The notes under the pieces were generated by a model that was not told where the DNA came from, searched no databases, and saw nothing but the letters and a program-made list of their open reading frames with translations. A DNA stretch of 64,000 nt from an uncultured Oscillospiraceae bacterium. GTDB taxonomy: Bacteria; Bacillota_A; Clostridia; Oscillospirales; Oscillospiraceae. Each line of letters opens with the position of its first letter. The stretch's first letter is position 1. The position numbers were made by a program, and so were the translations under genes. Shown piece by piece: positions 34,321-41,267 of this stretch. The DNA lies in contig CAJTTS010000009.1 of NCBI GenBank assembly GCA_910579155.1, positions 1 to 64,000 on the forward strand. The letters run 5' to 3'.

Positions 34321-34448
34321 GAGCGCATGTTGAACAAAACGCCGTTTTTGACAGAATAAAACGGAATTTGCCGGAAAACAAGGCGGCAATGTGGTGAATT
34401 ATAGGCGGTTTCCATGAATGAACGGCGTGATTTTTGGTAAAATTGCTC

Positions 34449-34477
34449 TTGACGATATCGCCTGAATTTGGTATTCT
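34449..34477 (+). promoter_or_regulatory. Promoter of the HPr gene
   Basis: TTGACG (34449-34454) and TATTCT (34472-34477) are 17 nt apart, about 85 nt before the HPr start. I see no catabolite-responsive element and nothing else in the 242-nt gap after mutS2. Confidence 0.65.
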
Positions 34478-34562
34478 ATCGTATGTAAGAAGATTCGTAA
34501 GTCAGGTTAGGAGTACAGCCTATTGTACCCGTGCCGAGCTTTATTGATGGAGGGAATCGCTC

Positions 34563-34829
34563 ATGTTCATGAAAGAGACTACGGTAAACAACCAAGTCGG
34601 CCTGCATGCCCGTCCGGCTACGTTTTTTATCCAGAAAGCCAACGAGTTCAAGAGCTCCATCTGGGTGGAGAAGGACGATGACCGCCGGGTCAACGCCAAG
34701 AGCCTGCTGGGTGTTTTATCCTTGGGCATCGTGAAGGGTACGACCATCAACCTCATCGCCGATGGTCCCGACGAGGAAGCCGCCATTAACGCTTTGGTTG
34801 AGCTGATTAATTCTGAGTTCTCTGAGTGA
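34563..34829 (+). CDS. ptsH: HPr family phosphocarrier protein, 88 aa
   Basis: The PEP-dependent phosphorylation site is intact in GLHARPAT (His about residue 16), and the regulatory Ser lies in NAKSLLGVLSLGI, the HPr kinase target region. The active His argues for HPr rather than Crh, which has Gln there. It carries phosphate from enzyme I to PTS EII proteins and, as HPr(Ser-P), can act with CcpA. No ptsI is adjacent. GGAGGG precedes the ATG. It is a single-gene unit with its own promoter and terminator. Confidence 0.92.
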   Translation: MFMKETTVNNQVGLHARPATFFIQKANEFKSSIWVEKDDDRRVNAKSLLGVLSLGIVKGTTINLIADGPDEEAAINALVELINSEFSE

Positions 34830-34842
34830 CCAATGCTGACCG

Positions 34843-34873
34843 CAAAAAGCGCCGCAGAAGCGGCGCTTTTTTT
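34843..34873 (+). terminator. Terminator of the HPr gene
   Basis: AAAAAGCGCCGC and GCGGCGCTTTTTTT form a perfect hairpin with a T tract, 14 nt after the stop. Confidence 0.9.
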
Positions 34874-34891
34874 GTAAGAAGCGCGACGATA

Positions 34892-34994
34892 GGCGCATAG
34901 GGGCGGATGGAGCGGAGCGAAGGCAAAAGCCCAAGGCCCACAAAGTGGGACTGGGTTTTGCCTGAGTCGCAGCGAAGCCGCCCCGTAATGCGCC
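34892..34994 (+). repeat. Structured intergenic element with terminal inverted repeats (103 bp)
   Basis: The ends GGCGCATAGGGGCGG (34892-34906) and CCGCCCCGTAATGCGCC (34978-34994) are imperfect inverted repeats. The centre is another long hairpin (GGCAAAAGCCC...GGGTTTTGCC, about 34922-34961). No reading frame is evident. A short direct copy of the left end (GCGCATAGGGG) recurs at about 35153-35163, where it supplies the uvrC ribosome binding site. It lies directly before copy B of the dispersed repeat. Confidence 0.6.
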
Positions 34995-35014
34995 CAATCG
35001 GAGCATGACAAGCA

Positions 35015-35106
35015 AGAAGCGCGGAGAAGCGGACAGTGAGAGAGCTTGGACCGGGCCGAGACGGAGGAAAAGCGACCGAATGTCCTGGCTGCTTCGCAGC
35101 GTGACA
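35015..35106 (+). repeat. Dispersed intergenic repeat, copy B (92 bp)
   Basis: It shares GCGCGGAGAAGCGGACAG (35019-35036) with copy A at 10166 and ends with GCTGCTTCGCAGCGTGACA (35088-35106), matching copy C. The internal CCGGGCCGA and GCGACCGAATG segments align with copies A and C. With the preceding element it fills the HPr-uvrC gap, where I see no gene. Confidence 0.65.
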
Positions 35107-35175
35107 GGGAAGAAACGTTGAGCCGTCGTGAGCAGGTAAAGCGTAATTGGAAGCGCATAGGGGAGGTGGCCCTGG

Positions 35176-37023
35176 TTGACATTTGAAGAGTTACGGGACA
35201 AAGCCCACGCCCTGCCTTTGAAGCCCGGCGTGTACATTATGCAGAACGCCGCCAGCGAGGTTATCTATGTGGGCAAGGCCAAGGCCCTGAAAAATCGGGT
35301 CAGCCAGTATTTTCAGGACCAATCCCGGCACAATGAGAAGACCCGGGCCATGGTCAGTCAGATTGACCACTTCGACGTCATCGTGGTGCAATCGGAGTTC
35401 GAGGCCCTGGTGCTGGAGTGCGCCCTCATCAAGCGCCACCAGCCCCGGTACAACATCCTGCTCAAGGACAGTAAGGGCTATCCCTATATCCGGGTATCAC
35501 TGGGGGACTATCCCAAGTTTTCCCTGACCTCCAAGGTGGAGGAGGATGGGGCCAGGTATTTCGGCCCTTATGGGGGCCGTCAGGCCAGCTATGGTATCAT
35601 CGACGCCCTGCGGGAGGCGCTGCGCCTGCCTGCCTGTCACAAGAAGTTCCCCCGGGATATCGGTAAGGAGCGCCCTTGCCTGAACTTCCATATGGGCGTA
35701 TGCGACGGCTATTGCCGCCCGGAGATGGATCAGAGTCAGTACCGCCGTTCCATTGACCAGGCGGTGCGGCTGCTGGAGGGCCGGCTGGACGAGGTGGTGG
35801 ACGAGCTTACTGCCGAGATGGAGCTGGCGGCGGAGGAGCTGCGGTTTGAGAAAGCCGCCCAGGTTCGGGACCGCATCCGGGCCATCCAGCTTTTGAGCAA
35901 GCGGCAGAAGGCGGTAGCTGGGTCGTTGGCGGACACCGATGTGGTGGGCTACCACCGGGGAGAGGCAAAAAGCTGCTTCGTGGTGCTCCACTACATCGAC
36001 GGCGAGTTGGCAGCCAAGGACTGGGAGCTGCTGGGAGTCCCCATGGAAGACGAGCAGACCACCGTGTCCACCCTGGCGGCGCAGTATTACGGCGGGCGGG
36101 GACAGCTTCCCCGGCAGATTCTGCTGCCCTGCGACATCGACGAGCAGGTGGAGCTGGCCCGTATGCTCACCGAGGCGGTGGGTCGCAAGGTGGAGGTGCT
36201 CACGCCCCAGCGGGGGGCCAAGATGGAGTTGGTCAAGCTGGCCAACGAGAACGCCGCCGAGGAGGTGCTCCGGGCCACCAGCGTGGAGGAGCGCCGCTCC
36301 AAGCTCACCGAAGCCCTGGGTGTTATGCTGGGACTGGAGGAGCCGCCCCATCGAATCGAGGCGTTTGATATCTCCAACACGGGTAGCTCGGACATTGTGG
36401 CGTCTATGACCGTCCACATCGACGGCAGGCCGCTGAAACGGGACTACCGCCATTTCAAATTAAAGGATATGCCCCATGCCGACGACTACGCCTCTATGGA
36501 GCAGGTGGTGGAACGGCGGTTCCGCCGGTATCTGGACGGGGACGAGAAGTTTTCCGCCAAACCCGACCTGCTGCTGATGGACGGTGGAGCGGGGCAGGTA
36601 AGGGCGGCGCAGGAGGCCATGTTCAGGCTGGGTGTAGGGGACGTTCCCGTTTATGGCATGGTGAAGGACAATCGCCACCGCACCCGGGCCCTGGTGGCCT
36701 GGGATGGCCGTGAGATCGGCATACAGGCCAATCAGGCCCTGTTCGCCATGGTGGGTCGCATCCAGGAGGAAACCCACCGCTTTGCCATTGAGTTCCACCG
36801 CCAGCAACAGTCGGGCCATTTGAAGGGCTCGGCGCTGGACAACATCCCCGGCGTGGGACCCGCCAGAAAGTCGCAGCTTTTGAAGGCGTTTAAAAGCGTA
36901 AAGGCGGTCAAAGCGGCAACGCTAGAGGAACTGGCTGCGGTAGTGCCGAAAAACACCGCCCAGGCGGTGTACACCCATTTTCACAAGCCAAATGACCCGC
37001 AAGGAAAGGACGAGACGCCATGA
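35176..37023 (+). CDS. uvrC: Excinuclease ABC subunit C
   Basis: UvrC makes both incisions in nucleotide excision repair. The N-terminal GIY-YIG nuclease (KPGVYIMQNAASEVIYVGKA) is followed by a Cys-containing region, a UVR UvrB-binding motif (about 205-240) and a C-terminal RNase H-like nuclease (IEAFDISNTGSSDIVASM...). Two helix-hairpin-helix motifs (DNIPGVGPARKSQLL) end the 615-aa protein. It starts at TTG 35176, with GGGAGGTGG upstream. It overlaps rsmD by four bases. Confidence 0.96.
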   Translation: MTFEELRDKAHALPLKPGVYIMQNAASEVIYVGKAKALKNRVSQYFQDQSRHNEKTRAMVSQIDHFDVIVVQSEFEALVLECALIKRHQPRYNILLKDSKGYPYIRVSLGDYPKFSLTSKVEEDGARYFGPYGGRQASYGIIDALREALRLPACHKKFPRDIGKERPCLNFHMGVCDGYCRPEMDQSQYRRSIDQAVRLLEGRLDEVVDELTAEMELAAEELRFEKAAQVRDRIRAIQLLSKRQKAVAGSLADTDVVGYHRGEAKSCFVVLHYIDGELAAKDWELLGVPMEDEQTTVSTLAAQYYGGRGQLPRQILLPCDIDEQVELARMLTEAVGRKVEVLTPQRGAKMELVKLANENAAEEVLRATSVEERRSKLTEALGVMLGLEEPPHRIEAFDISNTGSSDIVASMTVHIDGRPLKRDYRHFKLKDMPHADDYASMEQVVERRFRRYLDGDEKFSAKPDLLLMDGGAGQVRAAQEAMFRLGVGDVPVYGMVKDNRHRTRALVAWDGREIGIQANQALFAMVGRIQEETHRFAIEFHRQQQSGHLKGSALDNIPGVGPARKSQLLKAFKSVKAVKAATLEELAAVVPKNTAQAVYTHFHKPNDPQGKDETP

Positions 37024-37571
37024 GAGTGATTACAGGTCTGGCCAAGGGGCGCCATTTAGAGGAACTGCCCGGCCTGGATACCCGCCCCACCACATCCAGA
37101 GTGAAGGAGGGGCTGTTCAGCGCCATTCAGTTCGACATTGAGGGGCGGCGGGCGCTGGATTTGTTCGCCGGAACCGGACAGCTTGGCATTGAGGCGTTGT
37201 CCCGGGGAGCCTCTTTTTGCGACTTTGTGGACAGTGCCCCCGCTGCGCTGAAGGTGGTCCGGAAAAATATCAAAACCTGCGGCTTTGAGGACTGCTCCGC
37301 CTGTCACGAGAAGGATTTCGTGGCTTTTCTCGGCCAGGTCGGTGGGAAGTATGGGCTTATCTTTTTGGACCCGCCCTACGCCTCGGGAAATCTGGAACGG
37401 GCGCTGGAGCTTATCACAACGATTGACATCGTGGTGGAAAATGGTATAATGGTGTGCGAAAGTCCAGCGGACCACGTCCTTCCAGAGCTCCCCGAGCCCT
37501 ATGAAAAGAGGCGAGAGTACCGCTACGGCAAGATCAAATTCACCTTGTACCGCAGGAGGGCGAACCAATGA
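37020..37571 (+). CDS. rsmD: 16S rRNA (guanine966-N2)-methyltransferase RsmD
   Basis: This SAM-dependent methyltransferase modifies G966 of 16S rRNA during 30S assembly. The opening MRVITGLAKGRHL and RPTTSRVKEGLFS, the SAM loop LDLFAGTGQLGIEALSRGA and the catalytic DPPYASG motif are typical. The 183-aa protein overlaps uvrC upstream and coaD downstream by ATGA each, so the three genes are translationally coupled. The rsmD-coaD pairing is widely conserved. Confidence 0.95.
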   Translation: MRVITGLAKGRHLEELPGLDTRPTTSRVKEGLFSAIQFDIEGRRALDLFAGTGQLGIEALSRGASFCDFVDSAPAALKVVRKNIKTCGFEDCSACHEKDFVAFLGQVGGKYGLIFLDPPYASGNLERALELITTIDIVVENGIMVCESPADHVLPELPEPYEKRREYRYGKIKFTLYRRRANQ

Positions 37572-38062
37572 GACGCGCCATCTACCCCGGCAGCTTTGAT
37601 CCGGTGACCTTGGGCCATCTGGACATCATCAAGCGGGCCGCCGCCATTTTCGACGAGTTGATTGTCTGTGTGAGCGTCAATTCCGCCAAGGACAGCGGGC
37701 TGTTTACCCCGGAGGAGCGGGTGGAGCTGATCCGGGAGGTTACGGAGGATCTGCCCAATGTGAAGGTAGACTGCTCCCGTGAGCTGGTGGCGGAATACGC
37801 GAAGCGGAATCGCTCCCGGGTGCTGGTGAAGGGCTTGCGAGCGGTGTCCGACTATGAGGCGGAGATTCAGATGGCCATGATTAACGCCAAGCTCTACCCC
37901 AAGTTGGACACAGTATTCCTCTATACCCGGCCGAAATACGCGTTTCTCAGCTCCACCGTAGTGAAGGAATTGGCACGGTACGGGGCAGACCTGTCCGACT
38001 TTGTGCCCCGGCAGATTATCGACCAGGTGCGGGCTAAGGTGATGGAGCGCGGGCGGGATTAG
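37568..38062 (+). CDS. coaD: Phosphopantetheine adenylyltransferase
   Basis: CoaD transfers AMP from ATP to 4'-phosphopantetheine, the penultimate step of coenzyme A synthesis. The nucleotidyltransferase motif YPGSFDPVTLGHLDII (with the catalytic HxGH-type His) and the C-terminal FLSSTVVKELA are present. The 164-aa length is normal. Its ATG overlaps the rsmD stop. A SepIVA-like coiled-coil gene follows after 45 nt. Confidence 0.96.
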   Translation: MRRAIYPGSFDPVTLGHLDIIKRAAAIFDELIVCVSVNSAKDSGLFTPEERVELIREVTEDLPNVKVDCSRELVAEYAKRNRSRVLVKGLRAVSDYEAEIQMAMINAKLYPKLDTVFLYTRPKYAFLSSTVVKELARYGADLSDFVPRQIIDQVRAKVMERGRD

Positions 38063-38107
38063 TGCTGAAGGCGACACGGCCTACACATGAAAAAGGAGAG
38101 ATGACGC

Positions 38108-38635
38108 ATGGCGACAGCCGTAGACGAACTGTTGGATATGCTGTTTGATATGATCGACGAGGCGAAGAATGCCGCGTTCAGCAGCGATAAGTGTGTGATT
38201 GACCGGGACAAGGCGCTGGATATCATCGAGGACGCCAAGAAGCAGCTCCCGGTGGACCTGGCCGAGGCCCGAAAGATTCTGAACAAGCGGGATGAGTACT
38301 TGGCCTCCGCCAAGCGGGAGGCGGAGGAGATCCGCAAGCGGGCGGAGATCGAGGCCAATCAGAAGGTCAGTGAGGCGCCTGTGATGATTCAGGCCCGGCA
38401 GAAAGCCAGAGAGGTACTGGCTCACGCCGACGAAGAGGCCAAAAAGACTTGCCGGGAGACTAATGAATACTGCGTGGACCTGTTGCGCCGCACCGAGGAC
38501 GCATTGGCCGCCGCCCACGCGGAGATGAGGCAAGTACACAACCAGTTCCGCTCCGGCATGGGGAGCGGAGGCGACCGCTCCTCTATGGGCTCCTCCGGCG
38601 GCAGCCGGATGTATGACGCTGAGGCGGATGAGTGA
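38108..38635 (+). CDS. SepIVA/DivIVA-like coiled-coil protein, 175 aa
   Basis: A short N-terminal segment (DELLDMLFDMIDEAKNAAF) and a conserved-looking DRDKALDIIEDAKKQLP are followed by a long charged coiled coil (about 50-145) and a Gly/Ser-rich tail. The arrangement and wording resemble mycobacterial SepIVA, a DivIVA-like division and septation factor also encoded after coaD. This is homology by pattern and synteny, from memory only. The RBS is AAGGAGAG. A strong terminator follows, then the mraZ promoter of the dcw cluster. It may organise envelope or septum proteins; an ATP-synthase-b-like scaffold is an alternative. Confidence 0.6.
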   Translation: MATAVDELLDMLFDMIDEAKNAAFSSDKCVIDRDKALDIIEDAKKQLPVDLAEARKILNKRDEYLASAKREAEEIRKRAEIEANQKVSEAPVMIQARQKAREVLAHADEEAKKTCRETNEYCVDLLRRTEDALAAAHAEMRQVHNQFRSGMGSGGDRSSMGSSGGSRMYDAEADE

Positions 38636-38668
38636 TAAACAGGCCCTAAGTAAAAAGATTGGCAGGGG

Positions 38669-38704
38669 AACCCCCGCCGCAGTTTACTGCGGCGGGGGTT
38701 TTGT
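38669..38704 (+). terminator. Terminator after the SepIVA-like gene
   Basis: AACCCCCGCCGCAGT and ACTGCGGCGGGGGTT form a perfect 15-bp stem with a short loop followed by TT. Confidence 0.85.
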
Positions 38705-38828
38705 CGTGCGTGCGCGAGGGCGCAAACCCGCCTGAGACAAGGGAATGCGGAACTTTTGGCGAATGGCTGTTCGACTTGTTTTGACAAAGATTTACCGGAA
38801 AATGGGCGAATTCACCGAAAAAAAGTTC

Positions 38829-38885
38829 TTGCAATTTATGGGAGGGTACGGTATACTAAAAACGGATTGGAGTAAATTGGAGTAA
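38829..38885 (+). promoter_or_regulatory. mraZ promoter with MraZ-box direct repeats
   Basis: TTGCAA (38829-38834) and TATACT (38852-38857) are 17 nt apart. Just downstream, two perfect tandem copies of ATTGGAGTAA (38866-38885) have the 10-nt period and TGGAG/TGGGN core of known MraZ boxes. They lie over the presumed transcription start, fitting autorepression of the dcw operon by MraZ. Confidence 0.8.
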
Positions 38886-38921
38886 ATTCACTATAGTACG
38901 GAGAGAAATGGAGGGGACAGG

Positions 38922-39338
38922 ATGACTGGCACTTACGAGCACAGCATCGACAACGCCGGTCGCCTTATCGTGCCCGCCAAACTCAGGGACAAGCTGGGCT
39001 CCACCTTCTATCTGTCCGTGGGGGTGAAGGAGAACCTGACCCTCTACCCCATGGAGACCTGGGATAAGCTGCGGCAGCGCGTATCCGAGTTGTCCACCAC
39101 CGACGCGGCGGCCATGGATTTGTTCTTCGCCTCCGCCCAGCAGTGTGAGGTGGACAAGCAGTGGCGGTTTCAGATTCCCTCCTATTTGAAGGACTATGCC
39201 AAAATCGACCGGGACGTGGTGGTCACCGGCAACAATGACCGGGCCCAGATATGGAGTGCGGATAACTGGAAGGCCAAAACGCAGCAGCAACTCAATCCCG
39301 AGACCATTGCCAACTTGATGAGAAACCTGGGGATTTGA
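38922..39338 (+). CDS. mraZ: Transcriptional regulator MraZ
   Basis: MraZ is an AbrB-like DNA-binding protein at the head of the dcw cluster, made of two SpoVT/AbrB-type half domains. The first has the signature SIDNAGRLIVPAKLRDKLG; the second has EVDKQWRFQIPSYLKDYA with ITGNN-like VVTGNNDRAQIWS. The 138-aa length is typical. The RBS GGAGGGG is strong. Tandem boxes at its own promoter indicate autoregulation. rsmH begins 1 nt after its stop. Confidence 0.96.
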   Translation: MTGTYEHSIDNAGRLIVPAKLRDKLGSTFYLSVGVKENLTLYPMETWDKLRQRVSELSTTDAAAMDLFFASAQQCEVDKQWRFQIPSYLKDYAKIDRDVVVTGNNDRAQIWSADNWKAKTQQQLNPETIANLMRNLGI

Positions 39339-39339
39339 T

Positions 39340-40272
39340 ATGGAATACACCCATAAACCGGTACTTTTAAAAGAGTGCCTGGACGGTCTGGGCATCAAGC
39401 CGGACGGAATTTACATGGACGGCACTCTGGGCCGGGCGGGCCACTCGCTGGAGATCGTCAGGCGGCTCACAACCGGACGGCTCATCGCCATAGACCGGGA
39501 TCAGGCTGCCCTGGACGCCGCCCCGGAACGCCTTGCGGGATATATGGACAAGGTGACCCTGGTGCGGGGAAACTTCGGCGGTCTGACAGAGATTCTGGCC
39601 TGCCTCGGAGTGAGCGGGGTGGATGGGATGCTGTTCGATCTGGGGGTGTCCTCCCCGCAATTGGACGACGGCAGCCGTGGCTTCTCTTACCTCCAGGACG
39701 CGGCCCTGGACATGCGCATGGATCAATCCGCTCCACTAACCGCCCGGGACGTGGTGAACGGCTGGAGTCGGGAGGAGCTAAGGAGAATCCTCTGGGAGTA
39801 CGGCGAGGAGCGGTATGCCGGCCTCATCGCTGCGGCCATCGTCCGGGAGCGGGAACAGGCTCTCATTGAAACCACGGGCCAACTGGCGGAGCTGATTCGG
39901 AGCGCCATGCCCGCCAAGGCCCGCCGCGAAAAACAACACCCCGCCAAGCGGTCATTCCAGGCCATCCGCATCGCGGTAAACGATGAGTTGGGCGAGGTGG
40001 AGCGGCTGCTGGACAGTGCGCTGGACGCGTTGAATCCCGGTGGCCGGCTGGCTGTAATCTCCTTTCATTCCTTGGAGGACCGATTGGTCAAGACCGCCTA
40101 TGCCCAATGGGCGAAAGGGTGTACCTGCCCGCCGGATTTCCCGGTGTGCGTGTGTGGTAAGACGCCAAAGGTCCGGCTGGTGGGCAAACGGCCCATTGTG
40201 GCGGATGAACGTGAAGTAAACGAAAACCCCCGGGCCCGGAGCGCTAAGCTGCGGGTGGCGGAGAAGTTCTGA
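39340..40272 (+). CDS. rsmH: 16S rRNA (cytosine1402-N4)-methyltransferase RsmH
   Basis: RsmH (MraW) methylates C1402 in the ribosomal P site. The family opening HKPVLLKECLDGL, the SAM motif DGTLGRAGHS, the internal FDLGVSSPQLDDGSRGFSY and the C-terminal AVISFHSLEDRLVK are all present. The 310-aa protein is normal in length. The mraZ-rsmH-ftsL order is that of the standard dcw cluster. Confidence 0.97.
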   Translation: MEYTHKPVLLKECLDGLGIKPDGIYMDGTLGRAGHSLEIVRRLTTGRLIAIDRDQAALDAAPERLAGYMDKVTLVRGNFGGLTEILACLGVSGVDGMLFDLGVSSPQLDDGSRGFSYLQDAALDMRMDQSAPLTARDVVNGWSREELRRILWEYGEERYAGLIAAAIVREREQALIETTGQLAELIRSAMPAKARREKQHPAKRSFQAIRIAVNDELGEVERLLDSALDALNPGGRLAVISFHSLEDRLVKTAYAQWAKGCTCPPDFPVCVCGKTPKVRLVGKRPIVADEREVNENPRARSAKLRVAEKF

Positions 40273-40338
40273 ACCCAGACCCTGCGGACAGCATTGTGGG
40301 GCATGGACCAAGTACCAAGTACGAAGGAGTGTTGCCCT

Positions 40339-40920
40339 ATGGCTGAACGCAGACGGAACACAGACAACGCAAGACGGTATCGGACATACGGCAGCGTGGC
40401 CTATCAGCCGGAATACGACCAGGAGCCTGCCCGCGCCCCCTCCCGCCGGGAGCAGATGCGGGGCAGCACCGTGCGCCGCCCCGAACCCCGGCGCCAGGAG
40501 CAGGCCCGCCCCCGCAAGCGTCCGGCGATCCGGCCTGACGTCCAGGTTCGGTCTCAGGGAGCAGTGTCGCTGTTTGCCGTGGTGGGTATTTTCGCGGTGC
40601 TGGTCAGCGCGTTTTTGTTCGTGGTGAGCTGTGCCAAGTTGGCGGTGGCCAACAACGATATTGTGGACCTGCGCGCCCAACTGGCCGACCTCCAGGATGA
40701 AAACCGCACCCTTCAGGCCAAATACGAGCTGGTGTTTGACCTGGAGGCCATCGAAAAGAAGTTCCTCTCCGACGGCACCATGGTGAAGCCCGGTTCCAGC
40801 CAGACGGTGTACCTGGACCTGTCCGATGGGGACAGCGTGGTGTATTGCGACGGAGCGGGGGACGGCTTGTCCGGCGTGCTCCAGCGGGCGGAACGGTTTT
40901 TCGCCGGTTTGCTGCCATAA
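40339..40920 (+). CDS. ftsL: FtsL-like cell division protein, 193 aa
   Basis: A long basic, Arg/Pro-rich cytoplasmic N-terminus (about 1-73) precedes one transmembrane helix (about 74-98, SLFAVVGIFAVLVSAFLFVV). A leucine-zipper-like coiled coil follows (LRAQLADLQDENRTLQAKYELVFDLEAIEKKF). This topology and position match FtsL, which joins FtsQ/DivIC and FtsW/FtsI in the divisome. Sequence identity in FtsL is always low, so the call rests on architecture and synteny. ATG 40339 has AAGGAG upstream. Confidence 0.8.
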   Translation: MAERRRNTDNARRYRTYGSVAYQPEYDQEPARAPSRREQMRGSTVRRPEPRRQEQARPRKRPAIRPDVQVRSQGAVSLFAVVGIFAVLVSAFLFVVSCAKLAVANNDIVDLRAQLADLQDENRTLQAKYELVFDLEAIEKKFLSDGTMVKPGSSQTVYLDLSDGDSVVYCDGAGDGLSGVLQRAERFFAGLLP

Positions 40921-40956
40921 TACTGATTTTGATATCACAGCAAAGCCGTGGTTCCC

Positions 40957-41067
40957 AAAATCCATATGGATTTTAGGAAGACCAGTACAGTACGACTTCG
41001 CCGGCACCGCCTGGTGGCGGTGTTCCGTTAGCTTCGCTGACGGAATAAAAATTATATAATTTTTATT
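40957..41067 (+). repeat. Array of four palindromes before the PBP gene
   Basis: Within 111 bp are AAAATCCATATGGATTTT (40957-40974, perfect), CACCGCC-TGGT-GGCGGTG (41005-41022), TTCCGTTAGC...GCTGACGGAA (41023-41045, one wobble) and a perfect 24-bp AT-rich palindrome (41044-41067, centre TATA). The last holds a TATAAT (41055-41060). The rest of the 347-nt gap is a possible leader with a hairpin at 41169-41199; no gene is visible. Confidence 0.7.
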
Positions 41068-41267
41068 GGTGAATAGTATAAGCGGCCTGTCCCGGCACAT
41101 ACATTGACCCATAGAGAGATAGGGAAGCGCCAGCCCATCCTGGGCCGATCCGGTGTTACCCGCAGGAGGGGCGTGTGGAATGGAACAGTTCCCGCGCCCT
41201 TCTTCAAGCTATCAACCCTTTGTCGAAACGTTTTCGACCGCAATCTTTGAATTAGGAGCGTCAGTCC

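Noticed and set aside
34321..34448. Weak CCGTTTT/AAAACGG hairpin after mutS2 as a terminator
   Set aside because: Low GC, long loop and no T tract; not supported.
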